From Tribonema minus (lineage: Eukaryota > Sar > Xanthophyceae > Tribonematales > Tribonemataceae), in contig JAFCMP010000512.1 in NCBI GenBank assembly GCA_017506865.1, positions 310,001 to 374,000 of the forward strand: 64,000 nt of DNA, given 5' to 3'. Positions within the stretch are counted from its first letter, which is position 1. Each line of letters opens with the position of its first letter. This document shows positions 47,950 through 58,631 of the stretch, piece by piece. The notes under the pieces were generated by a model, which saw only the letters and a list, made by a program, of their open reading frames with translations, did not search any database and was not told the origin of the DNA. A program made the translations under genes and the position numbers.

Positions 47950-50900
47950 TCAACTGAAGGCGCCCGTGGCGGGCGGACTTGGCAGTTGGGGCAGCTCTTC
48001 AATGGACACGGAGAGGAACTTGTCCTGAAGGAACTTCCTCTTGGCTGCCACCAGGTGGCGGTGGTTGGCAGTTACGGGCTCCGCTTCCAGGAATGAGCGC
48101 ATCATGTGTGCGCATGGCATGAGCATGTCCACGCTCAGACCGCAAAACTCCTCCAGCACCGGTGGCTGACAAACGACAGAGGCGGGAGAGATTGCATCCA
48201 TTGTTAGTAGCTGCTGTGCGTGAAAAGGGTGCCAAATATTGCTAGCTTGTGTTCAAAGATGTGACAGTTTGGTAGATGACCACGTTTCTGGGAACCTCTG
48301 TGGCACTTACAGTAATAATACAGCGCATGACACCTCACACGATTATGGTGAACGAGCAGCGTAAGCCAGCAGCCTTGGGGTGCAAATGATCACCACCCTA
48401 CAAATGCATGTGGGCATGCTGACTTAGCACATCAAATGCCGCTGCTTGACAAATATTAGAAGTATTGTCGCGTCTGTCAAACAAAACATGCTATGTTCTC
48501 GTTCCTGGTGGCAGCAGCTCTTGTGTTGTTGGTGCATAACATTACAACCGTTTGCCAATTAGCGCGCGTTGGCCTGCAGTTCCTGTGGGCAGCAGCAAAT
48601 TACGTTGTTTATCTGGCACTGAATTGCTTTATTACGTGCTGTCAGGCTCACGTTGCTGTGCTGACTGGCCATTTCACTGGGTTGTAAGAAGCATGCTAGA
48701 CACTGCTCGAGCTGTGTGCTCATATTATTGCTTATTGCGTGCTCACCGCTGGGGTCAAACAAATTTCAGCTGCCAATACTTCTGAAATTCTTGAAGCGCT
48801 CTTTTATGCAAGCCCTTTGGCCACCGACAGCTCATAATTGGCGTTCGCTTTACTGAAATTGTCGGCGTTTGTTGTGTTGACTCTTCAAAGCCTGGACTCT
48901 TGCAATGTCATACTTTACAGCAGCAGGAGTCGACAAGATGCAGGACGACAATAAAAGTTGAAGGAAGACAGGAGGAGAGTCACCTGCGAGCAACTGCGCT
49001 GCACTATTGGTTAACAAAATGCGAATCAGCCTACATCTGCGCGTTTCTTTTCAACGCAGTGCACTTACAAGCTCTTGCCAAGGGCGCGAATGAAACACCA
49101 CCGCGCCCCACGGGTGTGCATATTGACTTCAAGTGCACAAGCACCCTACATTTTCACTATGCTACAGCATACCCAGCACTGTCCACATGCTGGAGCGTAT
49201 ATGCACCACTACAATCGTGCATCAGCTGTCACATAGCTCAGCTGTTGAACCACTTGCGCACAACTTCTTCAGGAGGGGGGCACTTCCTCGCTCCCCAAAT
49301 GCGTGAACCCAAGCTCATGATACGTGAGCAACATAAACATGGCCACTTCATTGATGGGCAAAAGATCGCTACAACTTAACAGCTGCAAATCCGTGCCCGA
49401 ACAAACAGCGCAGGCAGCTCTTCAGCACGAGAGCGTGCAGCTGGACTCTAACACACAGGTCAACTGCAACGGTACTTTCAGTGGGAGCCCACCACTCATA
49501 TTTCACTGCTGCCAAGCTCAACCTTTGCGCATATCCACTCATTCGCAAGTGCAACTCTGCAGCGTGAACTCACCCACGCATGCGCGTCCTCAATGTCCAC
49601 CAGCCGCGACAGGTACGTCGCCGTGGCAGCGACCAGCGAGGGCCGGAACGCCAGCATGTCGTGCTCCTGGAGCATGCGCTCGCTGTAGTAGCACGCCCTC
49701 TGGAACTGCGTCTCCGTCGCGCGCGCCACCCGCAGCACCCGCGCCAGAAACGTCCACGCGGTGGGCACCGTGAGCTGATAGCGCAGCCGCCTGACCATGG
49801 CCATCTCCATCTCCAGCATCTGCTCCCGCGTGTACGTGTTGTCCGTGATGTACACGCAGTCGCGCACCTCCGGGGGCCAGATCTCCTCGTACTTGCACGC
49901 GACCAGCAGCGCCGTCACGCCCACCAGCTGCAGCTTGTCGCGCGTCACCGCCTCTACCATGCAGTAGCGGTCGATGATGTTGCACGTGAGGTAGAGGGTC
50001 GGCGTCGCCAGCTTGAACTTGAAGTGCACCTCTACGATCCAGTCAATGAGGATGGAGCGCATCTTCTCGTTGATGTCCTCCTGCATGTGCATGTACACCG
50101 TCGGCGCATACATGGCCTGTGCAGAGACGTGGTGAAAGGGCACGGGGGCATTTCGGCAGTTCATTTATATCGGTATTTGTTACGGTGCTGCCGTGTATGC
50201 ACAAGCTTTAAAGAAACAAGCACCAGTTGCAGCATGCCCTGTGGATCATGATCATCTTGGCTGTGTAACGCGCCTGAAAAGTCTGCTGCAACAAAAATGT
50301 AGTTCCAGCTAACGAGCAATGCATGAAGCGCATGCAGACATGCATACGATCACGCACCCTGGAAAGCACAGCAGCGCGCCACATGGTGCTTGCAGCACGG
50401 CTGACGCCTTGTGTGAAAAAGCCTTTCTGAAGTTTGTCAAAGCCGTCGTCTTGACTTCTAAGAGCACGTCTTGTGTACATGCGTGCCTTGCCACCCCACA
50501 ACCACATGTCTTACACTTGTCAGAGTCAACAACAGTATCAACAGTATGTAAGTGCGGCACACGTAGAATACAGTGCAAATGCGCCATAGCCCGGTTGCCA
50601 CACACAGGATATCGTGAGAATAAGTGACATCAGTAAATGAAGGGAACAGCGCTATGAAGGCTATGTGACCGGAAAGTTGACGAGTTTCACTCAGCAACAT
50701 TGGCTGCCGGGCTTCGGGACATCATTAGCAGCAGAGACACAGTCACATGTGCTGCGTATATACAGCTGCACGGATCATAGTTCACTATGTCCACATGCAC
50801 ATACCTCTAGGTCCACGTAGCGGCTGTACATGTCTGTGACATACTCTGCACACCCTCTCACGTCCCCGACATCAGCAGCATCGTGGGGGCCGACCGCCAG

Positions 50901-51432
50901 CAGCGGCAGTTGGAGCCGGGGGTACTTCTTAGCTCCAGGTACAATGATACGCCCAGCTACCAAGCAGCCCTTCTTGTCTTCCGCCGTGCTGCTAGCATTT
51001 GGGCCTGCCTGCCCCTCCTCAGCCAGGCAGTTGCTCGGGGACCGAGAGGCAGCAGCCGGATCGCCATTATGTGCTGCTTGCTCGCTTGATTCTTCGCTGC
51101 TGGCACCTCCTCCTGCCTGTGCCTTCGCCGATGCCTCTGCTGCGTCTGGACCGCGTATCCTCTGCGAGCGGTAAGGCCACCAAGAATGAAGGCGGAGCGC
51201 AGAAAATAGGGGCTGCTTTGCAGCATTGAGGCCTTTGCTGCACTAAATCTCAAGCAGCACCAAAACTTACCGGCCTCTTGCGCTTTCCCTCCACAATGTC
51301 GCTGTTTGCGCGATTGCTGACATCTCCCAGCACTCGCCTCGGTCTCGGATCCACGTTACTACTGCCTCCTCCGCCATGTTGCCTGGCATTTTCATCAGTG
51401 CTTTCAAGTCGCCGGGACGATCTGCGCTGCAT
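47950..51432 (-). CDS. B-type mitotic cyclin
   Basis: Regulatory partner of a CDK at the G2/M transition, degraded through the APC/C. Four exons on the minus strand: 51271-51432, 50805-51161, 49574-50116, 47950-48165. All are phase-0 GT-AG junctions, summing to 1278 nt, or 425 residues. The N-terminus carries a destruction box, RRVLGDVSN (R-x-x-L-x4-N), at about residues 32-40. An Ala/Ser-rich linker follows. The cyclin box begins with YVTDMYSRYVDLE, then YMHMQEDINEKMRSILIDW, the typical B-cyclin signature. It continues with LVACKYEEIWPPEVRD, and the second cyclin fold runs into the last exon (PPVLEEFCGL). The third exon ends exactly at the Trp of the DAHAW motif and is continued smoothly by the fourth. 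Neighbouring genes are unrelated. Confidence 0.95.
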
Positions 51433-52124
51433 GGCCGGCGACGGCCAGCTAGGTAGAACGGCCCTGCGAGAGATTCACTGGCCTCGACTTGCTGTAGGCA
51501 CGTTGCTGTCTGGTGACTGGTGTACAGCTCAGCGATCGCTCATGATCGAAGAATGACAGTTGGGGCGGCGGGGGGTTTCGGGGGTTCTTTTCGCGGCAAA
51601 AACGGCTCAAAAAAACTACTTTGGTGATGCTACAAATGCCACTAGTAAATAGTGTGTTGCTTAGCCCTGGCCGGGTGCTTTGAACCCCAGGATCTTTCGA
51701 ATTCCTGTTGCCTTCATGAAGTGTGACTACACACCAAGTTCTTTTCTCGTTGTTCACCAACAACTGACATGTGTCACCAGACCAAGTGTTGTCGCGCTGC
51801 TCAGCACGATGGCGAGCAACTGCCGAATGGTTACTGTTGCGAGTGATGCGCTGAATACAACTCAATAGCCATCTTGTGATTCATATGATTTGCATGGACC
51901 TAGACGATTGCATATGATGGCAATTAATGTTCTGCTTGCCGTTGCCACGCATGGCATGCGGTGCATGCTTGACAGCGGGTTGTGTACTTGTTTCTGGTTG
52001 CTGCCAAACTAAACCATCAGATCATCCCCCCATCATCTTATTTCGAGGTAGCAAAGTCTGAGCAACCACTGCGAACTTGCAGCAGTAACAAACAATGAGG
52101 GGCACAGCTTACTTCTGAATCAGT

Positions 52125-52219
52125 GATTGCACCATCTGCTGTACGTCAACAATGATCACATGGCAGCATACAGAGATTGCACCATCTGCTGTACGTCAAC
52201 AATGATCACATGGCAGCAC
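52125..52219. repeat. Two copies of a 50-bp tandem repeat
   Basis: GATTGCACCATCTGCTGTAC...ATGGCAGCA starts at 52125 and again at 52175 with almost no change. The second copy is slightly incomplete. Confidence 0.85.
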
Positions 52220-52485
52220 ACACATCAAGAATCTGCCCTTGGGACAACACAGCATAAGCTTGTCACATGCTGCGGCCGGTGCGGCAGATGCGAGTGTTGT
52301 CAAACAATTGTGAGGTCAAGGCTTCTCCATGAGCAGGCACATCAGCGGTCTACCTTGCCCGCATGTATCGTTGCGTGTCGGCATGCAGAATGCTGCGCAC
52401 GGTACTGCTGCGCCGAGGTGAGTAGCGCCATATGCCTGCTGCTGCTCACTGCTGCGTTCATGGCTCGTCTGTGGGGTCACTGATT

Positions 52486-52549
52486 CAGTGTACCCTGCAT
52501 GCAGTGTACTCTGCGTGCAGTGTACCCTGTGTGCAGTGTACGCTACACC
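52486..52549. repeat. Four copies of a 16-bp tandem repeat
   Basis: CAGTGTACCCTGCATG-like units follow each other from 52486 with a 16-bp period and one to four differences each. Confidence 0.8.
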
Positions 52550-53059
52550 ATCAATTACTGCCCAAAGTCCGGCCAAGCGCACTCACCCAGGCTGTGTGCA
52601 GCACGGCCACAGAAATCGTGTGAGCAACTTCAACCTGCTGCACCGCCGCTGCCCCATGAGATAGCCGTGCTGGGGGGGCAGGGGCTGATGTTCTTTATCC
52701 GCGACCGCAGCGGCGCCACCAACAACGGGCATGCGTGGCGTGCCTTGCAGTGCGTGCACACTGCGGTGTGGAGGACATCATCCCGAAGTACCCTTGAGTG
52801 GCGCCTGCGGGTATTCAGGGCGAGTAGACTAGTGGGTCGGGTGACGGGGGGGAAGATGCAGGTGATGGCAGGGGCGGTGGCAGTTCTCAGTTGCTGCGGG
52901 CCAGTGCCGGCAGCTGCCTCGGGCTGGTGGTGGCAACGGCATTTTTGAAAGGGGTGAGGGCCTAGCAACGGGGGGGGGGGGGGGTAGCATGGTAGCTGGT
53001 GTACTTCGAAGTACTTCCATTCATTCTCGCTCAGGGCGCGAACTTCTTTGAAAAAACCC

Positions 53060-53165
53060 AGATGCTGGATGTCCAGCTTGCAGTCGTGACAGAATCTAGA
53101 CTTGTCTTGTGAACACCTTGAAAAGTGTCTCGATGTGCATTTCCGGTCACTTCTAAACGACATCC
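53060..53165 (+). repeat. Dispersed repeat, copy 2
   Basis: Diverged copy of the segment near 30640-30750, same orientation, sharing CTTGTGAA, AAGTGTCTC, TGCATT and CACTTCTAA in order and with similar spacing. It lies about 150-250 bp before the retroelement reading frame. Confidence 0.5.
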
Positions 53166-53316
53166 GCAACTAATTCCAGTAGCATATGTACGTGTTGCCA
53201 GCCATCCACTTCTTATCCTTCAAAAATTCATGACTGAGGGGCTTCGGCAGGGACCCCCCCTGTCTTGACACAGTAGGCTTCTCATTGCGACCCTACTATA
53301 ATCCAGTTGCGCCAAG

Positions 53317-54699
53317 ATGGCTCATATGAGTGAGTCATGCTGCAATCTCGCCAATGTTCCTCGTCTCACTGTGACATATGTCAGTGATGCTGGCAGTGTC
53401 CATACAGTGCCACAACTATCAACTGCCGTCACGGAGACGGGGACCACTGAGCCAGACCCACACACCCACGGCATTGTGCCTGGCACCGAGGCGGCCGCTG
53501 CGGCGGCGACCGTACCTGGCCCTCAAGCCGCTGCCGCGGCTGCCTCTTCCACGCCCGCTAAAACACAAACTAGCGCGGAAGAAAGCAGCTGCAGCGGCGG
53601 GCAGGAGGACGACGACGACGGCTGGGAGGCCTATGCTGACGAGATCTGCAGGAAGGTAGTGCCCCGCCGCCGGCGCGGTCACTTCACGCACGGACTACAA
53701 GCCGGCCTTTCAAATGTTCTTCGACGTCAATACGAGGAGTGCCTGGTGGAGGACCTAGAGGCTGCCTCGGCTGGTGCCGTGGGCAAGCCGACGCAGGCTA
53801 CACTTATTGGTGACTCGCGTGACACCAGCCGCCGCCGCCAACAGGCTAGCGCGCGGGCCCTGGCGCAGCTGCGCAGCCAGCGTGCGTCCGGGGCAATGGC
53901 GTGGATGAGCGTGCCGCCCGCTGCCAATGACCGCCCGGGTGCGGCGCCCATGTCCAGTATGGCAGCAGCCACGATGATTTTGGTTGCGATCTTTATAGAC
54001 GGGTGGGGCATACAGGGCGAGGTGTGCCCATGGCGGTGCAGTGACGTGAGCCCCACCTCCACGCATGCGATCAGCTGCCCCAGCCAGCACATACGGGGGC
54101 ACAACGCGACACACACTGCCCAAAAGCGGTGCCTACAGCGCATCTTGAGACAGCACCATGTATCTATTGTCCGCAATGAGGACGCGAGCGTCTTCAAGGT
54201 ACCAGGGTATCGGGCGGACACAGTCATTGACCCAGGGTGTCTGCACTTTAGCAGTGCATACCGTAACAAGGGAATAGTGCTAGACACAAGTGTGCGCGCG
54301 CCCACAGCGAGCTCGTACCTGACAGGCAAAACAAATGCCTCGAACACGGACGGCTATGCTGTTGGGGTAGGGGAGGACGCGAAGGTCAAGCACCACACCG
54401 GCACCTTGACGTCATCTTGGGCTTTTGTGCCATTCGTGCAGGAGTCGTACGGACGGCTGGGCAAGCAGACAAGCCTTTTTGTTAAGGAGTTGGCAATGCA
54501 CTCAGCACTGTGCTCAGGGGGGGGGAAGGCAGATGTGTTACGCAAGGCCGGGTTAGCTAAGCGTCAGATCCACATTGAGCTGAGCATATCGCTGGCGCGG
54601 GAGTTGGCGGAGCGCGTCATGGCATACACACGTGGAGCACGAATGCTGGGCTGTGTTGCGGCGCCGGTATCCAAACTCCTAGGGCACAGCGCAGACTAG
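53317..54699 (+). CDS. C-terminal restriction-like endonuclease region of a non-LTR retroelement protein
   Basis: A 460-codon intronless frame. Residues 1-110 are acidic and Ala-rich; residues about 117-185 are basic. From about residue 180 it follows the layout seen after the reverse transcriptase in RLE-type (R2/CRE-like) LINE proteins: SGAMAW, a CCHC-like set (C237, C241, H250, C254), R260-x-x-N263, RAD301TVID, and GIVLD323TSV. The last two fit the acidic positions of a PD-(D/E)XK nuclease. The usual ending FVPFVQESYGRLG and a helical tail LARELAERVMAYTRG are present. No reverse-transcriptase domain is seen upstream, so this is a 5'-truncated element or a domesticated piece. The final 48 codons and 3' flank are copied in reverse at 55751-55975. 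Family placement is inference from motif order. Confidence 0.6.
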   Translation: MAHMSESCCNLANVPRLTVTYVSDAGSVHTVPQLSTAVTETGTTEPDPHTHGIVPGTEAAAAAATVPGPQAAAAAASSTPAKTQTSAEESSCSGGQEDDDDGWEAYADEICRKVVPRRRRGHFTHGLQAGLSNVLRRQYEECLVEDLEAASAGAVGKPTQATLIGDSRDTSRRRQQASARALAQLRSQRASGAMAWMSVPPAANDRPGAAPMSSMAAATMILVAIFIDGWGIQGEVCPWRCSDVSPTSTHAISCPSQHIRGHNATHTAQKRCLQRILRQHHVSIVRNEDASVFKVPGYRADTVIDPGCLHFSSAYRNKGIVLDTSVRAPTASSYLTGKTNASNTDGYAVGVGEDAKVKHHTGTLTSSWAFVPFVQESYGRLGKQTSLFVKELAMHSALCSGGGKADVLRKAGLAKRQIHIELSISLARELAERVMAYTRGARMLGCVAAPVSKLLGHSAD

Positions 54700-54779
54700 G
54701 CTGCTGCGTTGACGCAAGCTTTTCGATTGCATAGGCAACCCGGCGTCCCTTGGGCCTTTATAAATACAAGTCCATACGT
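54555..54779 (+). repeat. Inverted repeat, left arm (225 bp)
   Basis: About 98-99% identical (three mismatches counted) to the reverse complement of 55751-55975. It covers the last 48 codons of the retroelement frame, its stop codon and about 80 bp of 3' flank ending AAGTCCATACGT. Similarity stops abruptly at both ends. Confidence 0.9.
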
Positions 54780-55750
54780 GCCACAGCTGTGTCCAGTACA
54801 GTGGGGCACATGCACAAAGCATTTCAGGATTACCATCCGTAAGATTACGGCAAATATGTAAGTAAGAATAAACACGACTAGCGTATTTATCCTGTATGCA
54901 ATATATTCATAGCTATGAGTCACCACAACCACCACCTACCTACCTGAGCTGAGTAGGGTGGCATAAAGCTGTGGATATGGTGCGTACGGGGTGTTAGAAT
55001 ATGGACCAGTTCCTGCTTCTGTCACAATCATCTGGTATAGGGGGGGGTTCAGACCCAGCAGTTTCATAGCACGTATCAGGCGTGTTCTCGGCATTGTCCG
55101 TTACTCGGCGGTGACATCTACCGTCTGACGGTTACATTCTGCTATGTGTGTTTCGTAATATTCACTCTTGTAAGCCCAGCACCCACGGTCTGGCGATGCC
55201 TCTCAGCCTCCTCTGCTGCCTGTGCTAGTGCGTAACACCGCATTTTTAACGGGGTACCTTTCTACAAATGCAAATAGGACTTTTCACCCCACTCTGGGGT
55301 GATCGGACCACGTACGACTCATTTCCTTCAACTTCAACCTGAAGTTTGAAAGATCTGACGAAACGGCCGTAACTGCGGGATATAGCGGGAAGAAGTTACA
55401 TCATGTGAGTTGTATATATAGTGCACGTTCAACCCCATGAAGAGAGTGCTTCTGTCCCCCAAGCAAAATGAAATAACACATGAAGACATTGAGATAATTC
55501 GTGATGAGTATTTGCATTAGCAGTTCGCACTTAGTGTTTGCATTAGCAGATGTGCAGGGTGATGACAAAAAACATGTGATTACCTAGTCTGAGAGCCATA
55601 GAGCATCCAGTGTCAGGAGGCATAACCAGGCATGTGGTCATTATCGATTGAAAGCGACGAACATAGCAGCAGTGCCTTGCTCGCCTTGTGCTGAGCAAAG
55701 AGACATCACTAAATAGCTGGTGCTGGCAGTGCAGCTGGTGCTCTTGCTGT
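54780..55750. other. 971-bp spacer between inverted arms
   Basis: No supported gene. AT-richer than the neighbours in places (for example 54820-54910), with short low-complexity runs. No second layer of inverted symmetry was seen next to the arms. Confidence 0.55.
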
Positions 55751-55975
55751 ACGTATGGACTTGTATTTATAAAGGCCCAAGGGAGGCCGGGTTGCCTATG
55801 CAATCGAAAAGCTTGCGTCAATGCAGCAGCCTAGTCTGCGCTGTGCCCTAGGAGTTTGGATACCGGCGCCGCAACACAGCCCAGCATTCGTGCTCCACGT
55901 GTGTATGCCATGACGCGCTCCGCCAACTCCCGCGCCAGCAATATGCTCAGCTCAATGTGGATCTGACGCTTAGCT
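55751..55975 (-). repeat. Inverted repeat, right arm (225 bp)
   Basis: Minus-strand copy of 54555-54779. Its coding part supplies the last 48 codons of the unknown gene at 55831-57295. The shared end beyond the stop codon matches the left arm to the same base, which suggests the true 3' end of the element. Confidence 0.9.
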
Positions 55976-57295
55976 GTACTGAAAATGTGCTCCTCCAATG
56001 CCTTTACAGGGTCGCCGATGCAGAAATGGCGACAGGTGTCGTCTGTGGGGTCCGTCGAGAACCTGGCAACACGCCCGCCTGCTTTGGGTTTGTCGGTGAT
56101 GCGGTCGTCCAGCACAATCGACATCTGTCCGCGCTTCAGGACAGCTACGTACCACAGCACCATCGTGGATGGTTCAGGCGTGGCTTTCTCGTCAACAGTG
56201 TAGACGGCACAAGCAACCTGCGTGCCATTCAGGTGCTGATACTCAAACTTTGACATGGGCTTCTGATTCTCATCATATGGGCCTAGGTCGTATGGGCAGC
56301 CGCAAACGTCCAACTGGTACACCACTCTTTCTTTCTGACCGTGAACGCTTAGCATCACGTAAGGTGCGGATACCCCTGCATCCAATCCTTTTGTGTAATT
56401 GGTGTTTTGTACGATAGCAGGCCAGCACACAACAGCCACATCCTTTGTGGACATGTTGCCCACAGCCGCCTGAGGCTTGCTGAAGGGAAACCACCCATGC
56501 GGGTATGCAATCTCTGCTACCTGTCTCCAGCCCGCCACTTCCTTGGCCACTTTCTGAGCAAGCATGACTTGGCTGAAATGCCTGACCATGCCCTCCACTG
56601 CTACAACAACACCTGCCTCATCCTCTGCGGTGATCATGCGCTGGCAACTGCTAGGAAACGGTGCCCACGGTTCTGGCTGCTGGTGCCCTATTGGAGTCGG
56701 GCGTGTTTACATGTACGTATCTGCGTCATTACACTCGACACGCAGCAGCAAGGGTTCATCGCCGTCTGGGACGATGACATCGCCAGATCCCTGTACAACG
56801 AGCGGCAACACGATGTGGCCGTCTGCTGTGACATGGCCTATGAACTCAGGCGCGTACCGGACCGTGATGGGTGCAGATAACCGGAGTGGCTGCAGCTCCT
56901 CTGATTTTGCCCTGAAAAGAGCCAGGAGGCACTGTAAGTGTGACGCCCCCAATGGCGCCCGCCGCTTTGTACGTTGCACCTGGTGCGAGCTGACATGTCA
57001 AGTTGGCGATCAACACGTCTTCCAGCTCCTCAGTCAAAGCCTGGAGGCAAGAAGAGGGAAGGCAGGTGTAACGTCAACTTTGCTGGATGATTGGCTGTTC
57101 TGGACATTGTGAGCATCAACCATTACAGCTCTCTTAAGCAATTGCTACACCACCCACCACCCAGGCCTGCAGCATGATGTCACCATCTAGCAACGCCAGC
57201 GTCACAGTGGAGTTCTTGTTCCGTATTTGTCGAAGGTGTGGGAATGTTGCTGCTGTTGCAGTGCCATTACTTTTCAGTAAATGCCGCAAGAGCAT
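55831..57295 (-). CDS. Unrecognised gene with a retroelement-derived C-terminus and a frame break
   Basis: The family was not recognised. Proposed exons on the minus strand: 57161-57295, 56711-57040, 55831-56650, giving roughly 425 codons. Exon 2 has one extra base around 56905-56915: the frame with GGVTLTVPPGSF must shift to reach LSAPITVRYAPEF, which then runs to 56711. The intron at 56651-56710 is only 60 bp; its acceptor TTTCCTAG is good, and it avoids an in-frame TAA. The body contains beta-rich sequence with repeated Val/Thr/Asp and a long segment from MITAEDEAGVVVAVEG to STDPTDDTCRHFC. The last 48 codons, from AKRQIHIEL to the stop, come from the inverted copy of the retroelement tail. 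The gene is either a chimera created by insertion or a decaying element-associated gene. Confidence 0.45.
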
Positions 57296-58631
57296 GCAGT
57301 AGGCAAAGCAATTGCAATGTTAACATTCCGAATGCTCCGATGCTGAATGATGACCGCAAGGCCTGCGCGCTCATGCAATTGCAAGTTGTCAATTTGCAAC
57401 TCACAATTGCTATGCTCTGATGATGATTGTCGCAATGTTGCAACAATGCCGCCAGTACAAAAAAATTCCAGGAGACTGCATTACATGCTCGAGTGCACCG
57501 GCCCGGCCTGAGCAGATAGGTCTCACTGAAAGTGGCCCTGTCTTAGCATGGAAAAGCACAGGTAAACTTGACAGGGGGATTGTTAGCTGGGGATATTTGT
57601 ACATTATGTACTGTACATGGGTACTTGTGAAACTTTGGAAGCCTTAGGGGGGGGCAGGTGTTGTTGAAAGCCATTTCCTACAGTATCGGTGAGCCCTTTG
57701 CCAGATGTTGGAGAGGTGTTACCCCCCCCTCATGACCGCCTCCAGAACCAACATTGAGTGAACTAACTGCTTCTATGACTGCCTTTCCGCTGGACACTCA
57801 CAGCACCAGCAGTATGTCCCACTGCCCAATCTGCGGCAATCGACAATGTGCAGCCAGCAGGGCTACACTTACCCCCAAGCAGGGAAAGTTGGCAATGGCA
57901 TGTGTACATGTTTCGGCCCAGTTGAAAACAGCTTAGTCCTTCCGCTGACCTCACACTTGCACGATGTCTGGTACCTCAGGCAATGAAGACTGAACGGCAA
58001 CCCGCAACATCATTGCAGGCTGTACTAGATGCTGCAGCATCATGGTGTGTGCCACAAGCATCGCTTTCACATTGACTGTAGTGACCCTGGGGCTCACGAG
58101 AATTGTGTGAAGACTTTTCAATTGTATCAGTGTAATGCTGTACTGACGTAATTGAGAACATGCTTCAAGTTCCTACAGTTTTGCGAGTTAAAATCATGAT
58201 GCATATGGTTGTCTGTTGTCACATGCTACTAGATGTGTACACGTAGTGATATGTGTTGCATTACGATAGCAGTGCACGTGAAAATAAAATACTGCAAAGT
58301 TGTAAGTATCTTATGTCCTAAAGGTGCAAAGTACACGACATGCTTGCCAATGAGTAGCCAACGGTGATATATCTGCTTGCCAGCCGGCACTCATGATGCT
58401 GTGTGTGTCACAGAGGTCAATTGTGAGGTCTTGTGAGAGCTGCTGAAGATCAACTACGGACTCACAACTTGAAAGTGCATTCATAGTGTTACGCCAAAAC
58501 ATGCCGCATCCTCCGTAGCGTGTAGTCAGAATCCTGACATCAAAGATTGTGGAAAGTGCAAACCATCTCACAACGGCCTTGGATCACACCAGAAACCGTA
58601 TCAAGAGACGCCGCTGGTAACATTCAACTAA
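57296..58631. other. Region between the chimeric gene and the LRR gene
   Basis: No firm gene. A possible terminal exon of the LRR gene lies at 58584-58613 (minus strand): acceptor TTACCAG, nine codons, TGA, in matching phase. If the LRR gene is unspliced, this region is intergenic. Confidence 0.4.

Larger units (their letters stand above)
51433..53316. other. Intergenic region with short repeats
   Basis: About 1.9 kb upstream of the cyclin start and of the retroelement reading frame. It contains the 50-bp and 16-bp tandem repeats listed separately, a G-run of about 14 at 52971-52984, and a second copy of the dispersed repeat near 53060-53165. No supported gene. Confidence 0.55.
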
